Of a stretch of DNA of 25,919 bases, positions 1 to 8,294 are shown one piece after another (position 1 is the first letter of the stretch; every line of letters begins with the position of its first letter). Below the pieces are notes generated by a model that did not search any database, was not told the DNA's origin, and saw nothing but the letters and a program-made list of their open reading frames with translations. Origin of the DNA: a virus. The stretch covers positions 1 to 25,919 of the IMG/VR virus record IMGVR_UViG_3300010157_000219; one strand, 5' to 3'. Position numbers and translations under genes: made by a program.

Positions 1-2
1 CC

Positions 3-1703
3 ACATGGTCGACACCTGCAAGTGGAACAATAACTGCTGTAACTGCCACAGCCCCGGTTGCGTCATCGGGCGGCACGGCGCCCAACATCTCCATGCCTGC
101 CGCTACCACATCGGTCAGCGGCTATTTGACCTCGACTGACTGGAACACGTTCAACGGTAAAGGTTCTGGCACAGTCACCTCGGTGGCCGCGCTCACATTG
201 GGTACAACCGGCACAGACCTCAGTTCGAGTGTCGCGAATGGCACGACAACACCAGTCATCACGTTGAACGTGCCTACAGCCTCAGCGACCAATCGCGGCG
301 CGTTAAGCGCAGCCGACTGGACCACGTTTAACGGTAAGCAGCCTGCTGGCACATACGTCACATCAGTGACAGGAACGGCTCCAGTCGTTTCATCCGGCGG
401 CACAACACCGGCCATTTCTATGGCGGCGGCCAGTGCATCGGTCAACGGTTATCTGACTTCAACTGACTGGAACACGTTCAACGGCAAACAACCAGCAGGC
501 ACATATGTGACCTCTGTTACTGGGACTTCTGGACGCATTACGTCTTCAGGAGGCACAACTCCAGCTATTGATCTTGCAAGTGGTGTTGCCACGCCTGGAA
601 CAACTGGCTCATCAACGCTAGTGCCAGTCATAACAATTGACACCTACGGACGTGTTACCAGTATCACGACTGCGGCTAACCCTCAAGGAACGGTCACATC
701 AGTTACTGGTACAGCACCCGTTGTTTCCTCCGGTGGTGCAACTCCCGCAATCAGCATGGCGGCTGCCAGTGCCAGCGCAAACGGATACCTCACCTCGACT
801 GACTGGTCTACATTTAATAGTAAACAGCCTGCTGGCACTTACGTTACATCAGTTGCTGTTGCATCAAGCAATGGGTTTGCAGGCACATCAAGTGGTGGCG
901 CTACCCCCTCGCTGACGTTGACCACTAGCATTACTGGTGTGTTGTATGGTAACGGTACGGCTCTTGCTGCTGCCACGATCAGTGCGCCTCTGGCTTATTC
1001 TGCCGGAACATTAAGCATTACCCAAGCCACCACGTCAACTAACGGCTATCTGACATCGACTGACTGGAACACGTTTAACAATAAAGGATCTGGAACGGTC
1101 ACCTCGGTGACTGGTACAGCACCGGTGGTGTCTTCGGGTGGCACGACGCCTGCCATCAGCATGGCTGCCGCAACCACTTCAGTCAGCGGATACCTTACTT
1201 CGACTGACTGGAACACGTTCAACAACAAACAGCCTGCCGGGTCCTACCTAACGGCCGTTACCGCTGATGCCCCGTTGTCTGGCTCGGGCACTTCGGGCAG
1301 CCACTTGGTTATCTCGCAGTCCACAACCAGCACCAACGGTTACCTAAGCAGTACGGACTGGAACACGTTCAACAACAAACAAGCGGTTTCTGCACCTGTC
1401 ACCAAGACGGCTGACTTTACAGTTGCTGCTACTGACCTCTGGCTGATCAACAACAAGTCAGGATCGACTTGTACTGCGACATTGCCGACTGCCTCGAGTT
1501 ATTCGGGACGAGTTCTGCATTTCCAGAACTACCAGGCTCAGACCGTGGTTTCTGCGTCCAGCAACGTCGTCCCAATTGTGGGCGGTTCGGCAGGAACATC
1601 TATTTTGTTGGCAAGTGCTGGCGACCAATGTACTTTGGTGTCAGATGGTACAAATTGGCTCATGACTCAATATGTACCAAACAACATTTTGCTGCTTGAG
1701 TAA
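3..1703 (+). CDS. Tail fibre protein with GYLTSTDWNTFN repeats (5' end missing)
   Basis: The reading frame is open to the left edge, so the true start lies outside the window; the first internal ATG (93) falls in the middle of a repeat and is not a convincing start. The visible ~566 residues are Ser/Thr/Gly-rich and carry seven copies of a motif close to GYLTSTDWNTFNxK, alternating with segments such as GTVTSVTGTAPVVSSGG and TPAISMAAA. This architecture is typical of phage tail fibre shafts of beta-rich repeats. After the last repeat, roughly the final 110 residues form a different, non-repetitive domain (around LPTASSYSGRVLHFQN and LVSDGTNW) that resembles a C-terminal fibre tip. The role, host recognition or adsorption, is inferred from family resemblance. 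The gene is followed by two hairpins and the ejection-protein genes. Confidence 0.85.
   Translation, partial: TWSTPASGTITAVTATAPVASSGGTAPNISMPAATTSVSGYLTSTDWNTFNGKGSGTVTSVAALTLGTTGTDLSSSVANGTTTPVITLNVPTASATNRGALSAADWTTFNGKQPAGTYVTSVTGTAPVVSSGGTTPAISMAAASASVNGYLTSTDWNTFNGKQPAGTYVTSVTGTSGRITSSGGTTPAIDLASGVATPGTTGSSTLVPVITIDTYGRVTSITTAANPQGTVTSVTGTAPVVSSGGATPAISMAAASASANGYLTSTDWSTFNSKQPAGTYVTSVAVASSNGFAGTSSGGATPSLTLTTSITGVLYGNGTALAAATISAPLAYSAGTLSITQATTSTNGYLTSTDWNTFNNKGSGTVTSVTGTAPVVSSGGTTPAISMAAATTSVSGYLTSTDWNTFNNKQPAGSYLTAVTADAPLSGSGTSGSHLVISQSTTSTNGYLSSTDWNTFNNKQAVSAPVTKTADFTVAATDLWLINNKSGSTCTATLPTASSYSGRVLHFQNYQAQTVVSASSNVVPIVGGSAGTSILLASAGDQCTLVSDGTNWLMTQYVPNNILLLE
120..1380 (+). repeat. 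Seven diverged coding repeats of the tail fibre shaft
   Basis: Seven copies of a block encoding G(Y/A)L(T/S)(S/A)(T/A)DWxTFNxK recur at irregular spacing of about 60-115 codons, separated by related linkers. Copy 2 is the most diverged (GALSAADWTTFNGK). At the DNA level the copies differ mostly at synonymous positions while a core such as gactggaacacgtt stays recognisable. This points to old duplications under protein-level selection rather than a fresh expansion. Confidence 0.85.
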
Positions 1704-1709
1704 AGGTTG

Positions 1710-1728
1710 CCGAATCCTATGGGTTCGG
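1710..1728 (+). promoter_or_regulatory. Intergenic hairpin 1
   Basis: CCGAATCC, loop TAT, GGGTTCGG forms an 8-bp stem with one G-T wobble, 6 bp after the fibre stop codon. No T-run follows on the + strand, so it is not a classical Rho-independent terminator. It could be a weak terminator, an RNA-stability element or a processing site. Confidence 0.45.
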
Positions 1729-1734
1729 TAGAAT

Positions 1735-1750
1735 GTCGGAAAGTGCCGAC
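1735..1750 (+). promoter_or_regulatory. Intergenic hairpin 2
   Basis: GTCGG and CCGAC form a perfect 5-bp stem around the loop AAAGTG, directly downstream of hairpin 1 and just before the ribosome binding site AGGAG (1754-1758) of the next gene. Its position suggests it shapes the leader of the ejection-protein operon or protects the 5' end of a processed transcript. Confidence 0.4.
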
Positions 1751-1764
1751 GATAGGAGAATATT

Positions 1765-2691
1765 ATGGGTTTTGATCTTGGTAGTCTTATAGGCGGTGGC
1801 CTTGGTTTTCTGGTTGGTGGACCTTGGGGTGCTGCGGCAGGCGCAGGCCTGGGCAAAGCTGCCGAAGGCGGCAACATCGGCGATGTTCTGAAATCTGCTG
1901 CCTTGGGCGGCGCTGGCGGCTACTTCGGCGGTGAACTGCTTGGTGGTGCTGGCGGCGGCGCTGCGGGCATGGGCGGTGCACAAGGTCTCAGTTTCGGTGA
2001 TCTGGGTGCGGGCCTAAGCGGTGCTGGCATGGAAGGTGCTGGCGCTGGTTTGACTGCCAGTGGGTTTGGCGGCGGCTACGACTTGTTTGGCGCTGGTACT
2101 GGCGGTGCAGGTCTAGGCGGTGCAGGCATGGATGCCACAGGTGCTGGACTGACTGGCGGCTTTGGTGCTGGTGGTGGCAGTTCAATTCAAGAAATGCTGC
2201 GTCGTCAATTTGGTAATTTAGGTGCTGGTGGCGGCGGTGGTGGTGGCGCCGGTGGCGGCGGTATTCCGTCATGGCTGAGACAAGGTCTTGGCGGTCTCCA
2301 ACTTGCAGGCGGCTTGCAACAGTATCAAGCCCAATCGCAACGTCAGGCTCAACAGCAGAACTACGCTCAACAGATGCAGCAACTCATGGCAAACCCGTCG
2401 CAAGTCGAGTCATTGCCAGGTTATCAGGCCGGTCTGCGCGCCGTTCAGCGTAAAGGCCGTGCCGAGGGCTTTGGCGGATCTGGCTCGATGGCTGCCGCAT
2501 TGGCTGGCTATGGCGGCCAGCAGTATCAACAACAACTCTCGAACTTGGCTGCTCTTCAGGGCGGGTCACAGCCTGTCGGTTCTCCAATGATGGGCTTGGT
2601 AGGCGCTGGCACTGGCGCATACAACTTGTTTGGTGGTGGCGGTGGCGGTGGCGCTGGGGCAGCATCCAACCTTTACAGCCTGTTCGGCTAA
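1765..2691 (+). CDS. Gly-rich virion protein, probable DNA-ejection/internal virion protein
   Basis: The 308-residue product starts at an ATG with AGGAG six bases upstream. Residues ~1-165 are almost entirely Gly/Ala-rich with hydrophobic stretches (LGSLIGGGLGFLVGG at 6-20), the composition of a membrane-inserting or pore-forming segment. Residues ~170-215 are Gln-rich (QQYQAQSQRQAQQQ) and probably helical. The following block, with SLPGYQAGLRAVQRKGRAEG, GSGSMAAALAGYGG and YQQQLSNLAAL, resembles a conserved C-terminal region I recall from phage virion proteins encoded between tail and fibre genes. It is followed by a short Gly tail. Position directly ahead of two Ala/Gln-rich proteins suggests one member of a three-protein ejection set like those of podoviruses. 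No enzymatic motif is seen. Confidence 0.7.
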   Translation: MGFDLGSLIGGGLGFLVGGPWGAAAGAGLGKAAEGGNIGDVLKSAALGGAGGYFGGELLGGAGGGAAGMGGAQGLSFGDLGAGLSGAGMEGAGAGLTASGFGGGYDLFGAGTGGAGLGGAGMDATGAGLTGGFGAGGGSSIQEMLRRQFGNLGAGGGGGGGAGGGGIPSWLRQGLGGLQLAGGLQQYQAQSQRQAQQQNYAQQMQQLMANPSQVESLPGYQAGLRAVQRKGRAEGFGGSGSMAAALAGYGGQQYQQQLSNLAALQGGSQPVGSPMMGLVGAGTGAYNLFGGGGGGGAGAASNLYSLFG

Positions 2692-2700
2692 GGACCAACT

Positions 2701-4296
2701 ATGGCTAATCCAGGATACGCCGACATCTTTGGCGCGATTCAAGGCCAACAGCTCGGTGAAGCGCAGATTGCCGAGGCTCAGCAGCTTGCTGGGTATCGTC
2801 AGATGCAGACGCAGCAGCTTAAGCAGCAGATGGCTGCCGAACAACTGGCTCAACAGCAGGCTCTGGCCCGTCAAGCCAAAGCTCAGCAAGTTTGGGAACA
2901 AACTCGTGGCGGTGGCGCGGCCCCTGCTGCTGCACCTGCTGCACCTGCTGCACCTGCCGGTAGTGCTGCTCCAGCGGCTGCTGCGGGAACAATGGGTGCA
3001 ATGGGCGCTACACCAGCAGCTCCGATGGGTGGCGCACCAGGTGCTGCTCCGGCCGCCCAGACCCCGATGGCGATAATGGACGCTTTGGTCAGTCAGCGCG
3101 CCAACTATGCCAGAGGTTTGTACGACGCAGGCATGATTGGCGAAGGTGATGCTGCCATGAAAGACCTCGCGCCTGCCATGCAGCACTTGGCCATGGCCGC
3201 CAAAGATCAAGTCCAGACTCAGGGCGAGCAGATCAAGAACGCTGATGCTGGCCTGAAAATGACTCAGACTTTATCGTTGGCTGTCAAAGACAAGCCATCG
3301 TTTGAGCGATTCAAAATGCAGATGCTGCAAAGTGGCGCTCCGTTAAACCCAGCGCAGCAACAGCTCGTCAGCATGCCGTATGAGCAGGCCAAGCCGTACA
3401 TTGACGATTATCTTAAGACGTCCAAAATTTCTCTTGAGAATCAGCGCATTCAAGCGCAGATTGGTCAAGAACGCGCTCAAGCATACGCATCCAGCATGCG
3501 CGGCAAGGTCGAGCAGTTGACACTTGACCGCGATAAGCGATTGCAAGACGACTACAAAGAATCTGTCAGCAAGATGAAGCTGGCAGGCACACCTGAAACC
3601 AAGATTCCGTCGTTCACTGAGTGGAACGAGGGTATCAAACATCCAGCCACCAAGGGTGCTGCGATGGAGCGTGCACGCGGTGAGCAGATCATTGGCGCGA
3701 CCAAAGAGCTGGGCCGCTCGATGAACATCATTGCATCGATGCCGGTCACGGTCTCCGGTGGTATGTTTGGTTCCAAGAAAGCCAGCACCGGTTTCTTTGA
3801 TGCACCTCTCAACACCATCGCAGGCAAGTTGACCACCGACGCAGAGCGTCAGTACGGCATCGCGGCGTCCAACGTCGGCCAAGCATTGGCAATCATTGAG
3901 TCGGGTGGCTACAAACCCGGCCAGACCCAGATCAACGCCTACCAGGACAAACTGCGATGGCTGCCTAGCGACAGCATCTCGACCAAGCTGCTCACGCTGG
4001 CCGACCTCAAAGCCCAAGCCCGTGAACGTACCGACGTGGTCATGGCCAATCCTGCCATCCCAGATGAGCAGAAACAGCTTATTCGCGACGTGTTCGAGAA
4101 GCTCGACAAGTCCATTCCGTTTGAGCCTGAAGACATCGTTGCCGCGAAAAACAAGGGCAAGTCGATCAAAGAGTACATGCAGGAAAAGAGTGGCGGTGCT
4201 GAGAGCGTGGATGTAGGTGGCAAAAGCTACACTCGTCCTGCCGGTATGACAGACGCACAATGGAACTCCTATAAAGCTGCAATGGGGGTCAAATAA
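2701..4296 (+). CDS. Probable DNA-ejection/internal virion protein (531 aa)
   Basis: It begins nine bases after the Gly-rich gene with AAGGA (2690-2694) as ribosome binding site, and its TAA overlaps the next ATG (TAATG). Residues ~1-70 are Gln/Ala-rich and likely a long helix (GQQLGEAQIAEAQQLA). Residues ~74-125 are a Pro/Ala/Gly linker with repeated APAAP units. Residues ~125-531 look globular and helical with many Gln, Lys and Ala. No catalytic motif was recognised: neither a lysozyme nor a lytic transglycosylase signature is obvious. The combination of long helices, a flexible linker and its place between a Gly-rich and a very large helical protein fits an internal virion protein released into the cell with the genome. 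A structural tail protein is the alternative. Confidence 0.6.
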   Translation: MANPGYADIFGAIQGQQLGEAQIAEAQQLAGYRQMQTQQLKQQMAAEQLAQQQALARQAKAQQVWEQTRGGGAAPAAAPAAPAAPAGSAAPAAAAGTMGAMGATPAAPMGGAPGAAPAAQTPMAIMDALVSQRANYARGLYDAGMIGEGDAAMKDLAPAMQHLAMAAKDQVQTQGEQIKNADAGLKMTQTLSLAVKDKPSFERFKMQMLQSGAPLNPAQQQLVSMPYEQAKPYIDDYLKTSKISLENQRIQAQIGQERAQAYASSMRGKVEQLTLDRDKRLQDDYKESVSKMKLAGTPETKIPSFTEWNEGIKHPATKGAAMERARGEQIIGATKELGRSMNIIASMPVTVSGGMFGSKKASTGFFDAPLNTIAGKLTTDAERQYGIAASNVGQALAIIESGGYKPGQTQINAYQDKLRWLPSDSISTKLLTLADLKAQARERTDVVMANPAIPDEQKQLIRDVFEKLDKSIPFEPEDIVAAKNKGKSIKEYMQEKSGGAESVDVGGKSYTRPAGMTDAQWNSYKAAMGVK

Positions 4297-6572
4297 TGAG
4301 TCCTGAAGAATGGTTGGCATCGCAAAATAAAGACGCGGCCGCTGCCGGCATGTCGCCCGAAGAATGGATGGCATCGCAAAAGGCTGCTCCCGCCGCCCCT
4401 GCTGCCCCTCCTCAAGACTTGACCAAGGCTGCATTTGTGCCTCCTCGTGGCATTCGTCCACGAGGTGCGGCAGATGTGGCCAAGCAGCAAGAGCTCGAGC
4501 AACAGTTCGGACGGACTCGTCCTGCTGAGTTCTCCGGTGTCCCTGCTTACTTGGCAGCGGGTACAGAGAGCGCGGCGATGGCCGCTCCAGTTGGTGCTGG
4601 TCTGGGCGCTATATTTGGTGGCGGTGTGCCCGGCGCTGTCGCCGGCGGTGCTGCTGCTTTACCATTGGGTTTCTTCGGTGGTCTGGCAAGCCAGGCAGCC
4701 AAGGACATCGGGTTTGGCCCAGGCACTCAGATGCTGGCCGGCATGGCGCCTATGCCCGGCGGTCAAGCAGTCACTCAAAACATCTCCAGGGCCGTGACCC
4801 CTGCAACTGAACGAGTGGGCGCTGCGCTATTCAGTGCGCTGCCGTACAGAGTTCGCGCAGGTCTGCAAGCCCTGTCGGCCAAGCCGACTGAGTCGCTGAC
4901 AGACGCAGCACGTCAAGCTATTCTGGCCGGCACACCTCAAGGCCGTGCAGCAGAAACTGTTGTCGGTGAAGCTGCCAAACGTGGCGCCGGTACTGCGGTA
5001 GCCGGTGCACGCACTGAAGCCGAGGCTCAGAAGGCCGCCATTGAAGCCAAGTACCAAGCTGGCCTGGAGCAACAGCGCGCCCGGGTTGCCGCGATGCGCG
5101 GTGAACTCTCCAAGGCCAAGGCTGCGGAGCAGCAGGCCACCAACCAGGCTGCTGCTGAGGTGTCGAATCTGACACCTGTCAGCCCAAGCGAGTTGGGTGG
5201 CGAGGCTCAGACTATCCTGAATCAGCGCCTTGACGCACTGAAGACTCAGCGGTCCACTGAATACGAGACCTTGTTCAAAGACTACATTGACTTCGCTCGC
5301 TCTGAGCAGGCCGCTGGCCGTCCATGGCAGTCGTCCGAGCAGGGCAAAAAGGTCATCGGTGAGATCGAGGGGATGCTCACTCCAACCGAGGCAATGGGTA
5401 AGGTCCGCGCGCTGACTGCCGACGAAGAGCGAGCCGTTCGCTCCGTACTCGATGACTTGCAAGGTGTCCGCAAGATTAAGGTCACCGAGCCCTATCCTGA
5501 GACCCAGATCGTCAAGGAGCCACTAGACATCAAGGGCATCGACAACGTCGTGCGCAAGCTGGGTGAGGCGGCCAAAGGTCGCCCTGCCGAAGGCTACGAG
5601 GCCATCAATGCTGCCCTGGCCAACGACCTCAAGAAGAAGATCACTGAGGGTCTGTACGACTGGGCTCCTGCTGGCAGCGCGGCCAAGAAAGCCTATCGTG
5701 AGGGTTCCCAGAAGCTGGAATCCTTCGTCGAGAGCCAAATCTCCGGCGTGACAGCTACCAGCGACAAGATTCGCGGCAAGCTGACCACCGATCCACAAGG
5801 GGTAGGGAAAACCCTATTCAAGTCTACGCAGTCCGTGGAAGACTTGAAGAACGCGCTTGGTGGCGATATGGCCACTGTGCAGCGCTTGGCCAAGCAGCAC
5901 GTGAACAACGAGCTGTACAACCTCGGCGGTAACCCTGCCAAGGTGGAGCAGTGGCTGAGCAACCCCAAAAACAAAGAGTGGATGAAGGCAGCGGGTATCG
6001 AGACCCACGGCCAAGAGTTCCTCACAAACCTCAAAGACTTCACGGCCAAGGCCGAGGGCGCGGCCAAAGGTGTTGCAACTGGCGAAGCTAAGCTGACCCC
6101 CGAGAAGCTGCGCGCACGGGATGTGGCAATCGGTGAGGCCAAGACCAAAGCACTTGAGAATGTGCGCTCTCAAGCATCGGCCTACGAGAAGCGCATCTCC
6201 ACCGTGATTAACGCTGGCAAGTTCGAGGGTGAGACCCTGGAGAAGGTGCTGTCATCGGGCAGCAAGAAGAATATCCAGACCATCGGCGCACTCATGGACG
6301 ACGCAGGTCGCCAGGCCATGCCAGACGCAATCCGTCAGTACATGTCGCGCTCATCCCCTGCCAATCTGGGCAACAACTGGGATAAACTCAAGCCAATGCT
6401 CGAGTACGGCAAACTCATGGATGCCAGTCAAATCGCCAAGCTGGATGCAGACGTCGCAAAGGCTGTGCAACTGATGGGCAAGACACCGACGAGAAAACAG
6501 ATCAATCAACTGGGCGTCCTGATCTCTGGCCGTGTGGCAGGGGCTCTGGGCGGTATGGCGGTATCAGAATGA
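4296..6572 (+). CDS. Large probable internal virion/ejection protein (758 aa)
   Basis: It is translationally coupled to the gene before (TAATG) and the gene after (ATGA). The N-terminus contains a near-exact duplication: SPEEWLASQ at residues 2-10 and SPEEWMASQ at 20-28. A Pro/Ala linker follows, and residues ~92-137 form a Gly/Ala-rich hydrophobic stretch (AAPVGAGLGAIFGGGVPGAV) that could enter or cross a membrane. The remaining ~600 residues are rich in Ala, Lys, Glu and Gln, predicted helical, with coiled-coil character around 240-290 (LEQQRARVAAMRGELSKAKA). Size, hydrophobic patch and helical body resemble the large ejected proteins of podoviruses. No transglycosylase or protease active site was recognised. 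Function is inferred from architecture and position. Confidence 0.6.
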   Translation: MSPEEWLASQNKDAAAAGMSPEEWMASQKAAPAAPAAPPQDLTKAAFVPPRGIRPRGAADVAKQQELEQQFGRTRPAEFSGVPAYLAAGTESAAMAAPVGAGLGAIFGGGVPGAVAGGAAALPLGFFGGLASQAAKDIGFGPGTQMLAGMAPMPGGQAVTQNISRAVTPATERVGAALFSALPYRVRAGLQALSAKPTESLTDAARQAILAGTPQGRAAETVVGEAAKRGAGTAVAGARTEAEAQKAAIEAKYQAGLEQQRARVAAMRGELSKAKAAEQQATNQAAAEVSNLTPVSPSELGGEAQTILNQRLDALKTQRSTEYETLFKDYIDFARSEQAAGRPWQSSEQGKKVIGEIEGMLTPTEAMGKVRALTADEERAVRSVLDDLQGVRKIKVTEPYPETQIVKEPLDIKGIDNVVRKLGEAAKGRPAEGYEAINAALANDLKKKITEGLYDWAPAGSAAKKAYREGSQKLESFVESQISGVTATSDKIRGKLTTDPQGVGKTLFKSTQSVEDLKNALGGDMATVQRLAKQHVNNELYNLGGNPAKVEQWLSNPKNKEWMKAAGIETHGQEFLTNLKDFTAKAEGAAKGVATGEAKLTPEKLRARDVAIGEAKTKALENVRSQASAYEKRISTVINAGKFEGETLEKVLSSGSKKNIQTIGALMDDAGRQAMPDAIRQYMSRSSPANLGNNWDKLKPMLEYGKLMDASQIAKLDADVAKAVQLMGKTPTRKQINQLGVLISGRVAGALGGMAVSE

Positions 6573-7873
6573 AAATTTTACTTATCGATCCCGCTGGCGC
6601 CCTGGTTGACTTTGGCCTGCGCTGCATCCTGGAAGGCCATGAGGTCAAGCAGTGGATTCGCAAGCACAACGGCGAACCCTCCAAAATCGCCCGTGGCCTG
6701 ATCGAGCGCGTGAACTTCTGGCAGCCACACATGAAGTGGGCCGACATCACCGTGCTCTCGGACAACGCCTACGAGATGCGCGAGCTTGAGAAGTACAACG
6801 AAGACGGGTATCCGATCTTCGGCACAAATATGCTGGGCGCCAAGCTCGAGTTGGACCGCGACTACGGCATGGACGTGATGAAGCGCGCCGGGCTCAACGT
6901 GATGCCGTCCAGAGAGTTTCACACTTACAACGAGGCCATCGACTTTGTCAAGGCCAACCCCAAGCGGTACGTGTCCAAGCCCAGCGGCGACGCGGACAAG
7001 GCGCTGTCTTACGTCGCGTCTTCTGCGGCCGACATGGTGTTCATGCTGGAGCGCTGGAAAGCCAAAGGCAAGAACAAGCTCGACTTTATCCTGCAAGAGT
7101 TCGTGCCCGGCATCGAGGTCGCTGTGGGCGGCTGGATGGGGCCCAACGGTTTTTCTCAGCACATACTTGAAAATTTCGAGCACAAGAAGCTCATGAGCAG
7201 CAACTACGGCTGCAACACTGGTGAGCAGGGCACAGTGGTCAAGTACGTCAAGAAGTCCAAGCTGTTCAAGGACACCTTGTCCAAGTTCGAGGACTACCTG
7301 GCCTACATCGGCCACACCGGCTACGTGGACCTGGCCTTCATCATCGACGAAGACGGGCAGCCCCGGCCACTTGAGTGGACCACTCGGCCAGGCTGGCCCC
7401 TGTTCAACATTCAGATGTCGCTGCACCAAGGCTCGCCGGTGCAGTGGATGTGCGACTTGCTCGAGGGCAAGGACACTCTCAAGGTTTCCAACGACGTGTG
7501 CACGGGCATCGTGATCCCGATCGGCGACTATCCCAAGTCCAAGACCACCGGCAAAGACCACAGCGGCTACCCGATCTACGGCATGAACGGCAACGAGCAT
7601 CTGCACCTGTGCGAAGTCATGGTGGGCAAGGCCCCGCACATGATGGACGGTGAGGTCAAAGAGATCGAATGCCTCGTGACAGCCGGTGACTATGTCGCCG
7701 TGGCCTGTGGCCTTGGCGAGACGGTCAGCGAAGCCTGCGAGGAGGCTTATGACCTGGTCAAGTGCATCGACATCCCTGAGAGCATCAACGTGCGCGATGA
7801 CGTGGGTGAGCGCTGCAAGAAGCAGATCCCCATGCTCAAGGAGTTTGGGCTCATGACGGACTGGAAGTACTGA
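6569..7873 (+). CDS. PurD-like ATP-grasp ligase encoded in the virion operon
   Basis: The ATG overlaps the stop of the large ejection gene (ATGA), so translation is coupled. The 434-residue protein has an N-terminal alpha/beta domain (MKILLIDPAG; residues ~1-95). An ATP-grasp core follows: RYVSKPSGDADK (134-144, Lys137 a candidate nucleotide-binding lysine), LQEFVPGIEVAVGGW (175-189, the glycine-rich EExxxGxE-type motif of PurD and relatives), VDLAFIIDEDG (253-263) and PLEWTTRPGWP (267-277). The last corresponds to the PurD ExNxRxGDP motif with the Mg-ligand Asn apparently replaced by Thr. PurD joins phosphoribosylamine and glycine; homologues in this superfamily ligate many other acids and amines. 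Length is close to PurD (~420-430). The substrate cannot be read from sequence. Possible roles are purine supply, a nucleotide or base modification, or peptide/amine ligation on a virion component. Confidence 0.8.
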   Translation: MKILLIDPAGALVDFGLRCILEGHEVKQWIRKHNGEPSKIARGLIERVNFWQPHMKWADITVLSDNAYEMRELEKYNEDGYPIFGTNMLGAKLELDRDYGMDVMKRAGLNVMPSREFHTYNEAIDFVKANPKRYVSKPSGDADKALSYVASSAADMVFMLERWKAKGKNKLDFILQEFVPGIEVAVGGWMGPNGFSQHILENFEHKKLMSSNYGCNTGEQGTVVKYVKKSKLFKDTLSKFEDYLAYIGHTGYVDLAFIIDEDGQPRPLEWTTRPGWPLFNIQMSLHQGSPVQWMCDLLEGKDTLKVSNDVCTGIVIPIGDYPKSKTTGKDHSGYPIYGMNGNEHLHLCEVMVGKAPHMMDGEVKEIECLVTAGDYVAVACGLGETVSEACEEAYDLVKCIDIPESINVRDDVGERCKKQIPMLKEFGLMTDWKY

Positions 7874-7874
7874 G

Positions 7875-8294
7875 ATGGCAAACCCAGGACGCGGCCGCGC
7901 CGACTACTACGAATCAGGTGGTTACAACGCTGTCTGTTACGAGTGTGGCCGCAAACGCAAGGCCGGTATGCTCATGCGCCACTGGGAAGGCTACTACGTC
8001 TGCCCAGAACACTGGGAAGAGCGACAGCCTCAAGACTTTGTTCGAGGTGTGCAGGACGTTCAAACGCCATCCTGGACTCAGCCTGACAGCGATGCGTTCG
8101 TGCTGGTGTGCACGATGCAGGGTGTTTCGGCCATGCCTGGCCTTGCGATACCAGGCTGTATGATCCCCAACAAGCCGTTTTACTATGTTCCTGGAGCGCA
8201 GGGTACTTACCCATCGTTCTGCTCTTTACAAGGCGCGTGGTCTACGGCAGACTTCGGTTCTGCGGACTGCGCAACAGTAGGATACTACCCATGA
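7875..8294 (+). CDS. Small zinc-finger-like phage protein
   Basis: The 139-residue product begins one base after the ATP-grasp stop and ends in an ATGA overlap with the tailspike. Near the N-terminus CYECGRKRKAG and YYVCPEHW give a C-x2-C...C-x2-H arrangement followed by EERQPQDFVRG. This matches a small zinc-binding protein common in phage tail/virion gene neighbourhoods (pattern CPxCWExRxPQDFVR, from memory). The C-terminal half is Gly/Pro/Tyr-rich, contains four further Cys and looks structural (IPNKPFYYVPGAQGTYPSF). Metal binding is inferred; a minor tail or assembly role is suggested by the neighbours only. No strong ribosome binding site is visible, consistent with coupled translation. 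Confidence 0.7.
   Translation: MANPGRGRADYYESGGYNAVCYECGRKRKAGMLMRHWEGYYVCPEHWEERQPQDFVRGVQDVQTPSWTQPDSDAFVLVCTMQGVSAMPGLAIPGCMIPNKPFYYVPGAQGTYPSFCSLQGAWSTADFGSADCATVGYYP

Noticed and set aside
120-1380. CRISPR array or diversity-generating retroelement
   Set aside because: The repeats are diverged, in frame and irregularly spaced; no Cas gene, reverse transcriptase or template/variable repeat pair is visible.
3343-4461. Long minus-strand frame opposite the 531- and 758-residue virion genes
   Set aside because: It lies wholly antisense to two coupled, compositionally coherent genes, crosses their junction, and its translation shows no recognisable domain.
6578-7639. 353-codon minus-strand frame opposite the ATP-grasp gene
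   Set aside because: It mirrors a clear ATP-grasp gene; the His/Val/Leu/Ala-rich product is typical of a codon shadow in GC-rich DNA.
8108-8290. GTG start extending the tailspike upstream
   Set aside because: It would overlap the zinc-finger gene by 187 nt; the ATG at 8291 has the usual ATGA coupling and begins directly with the adaptor motif.
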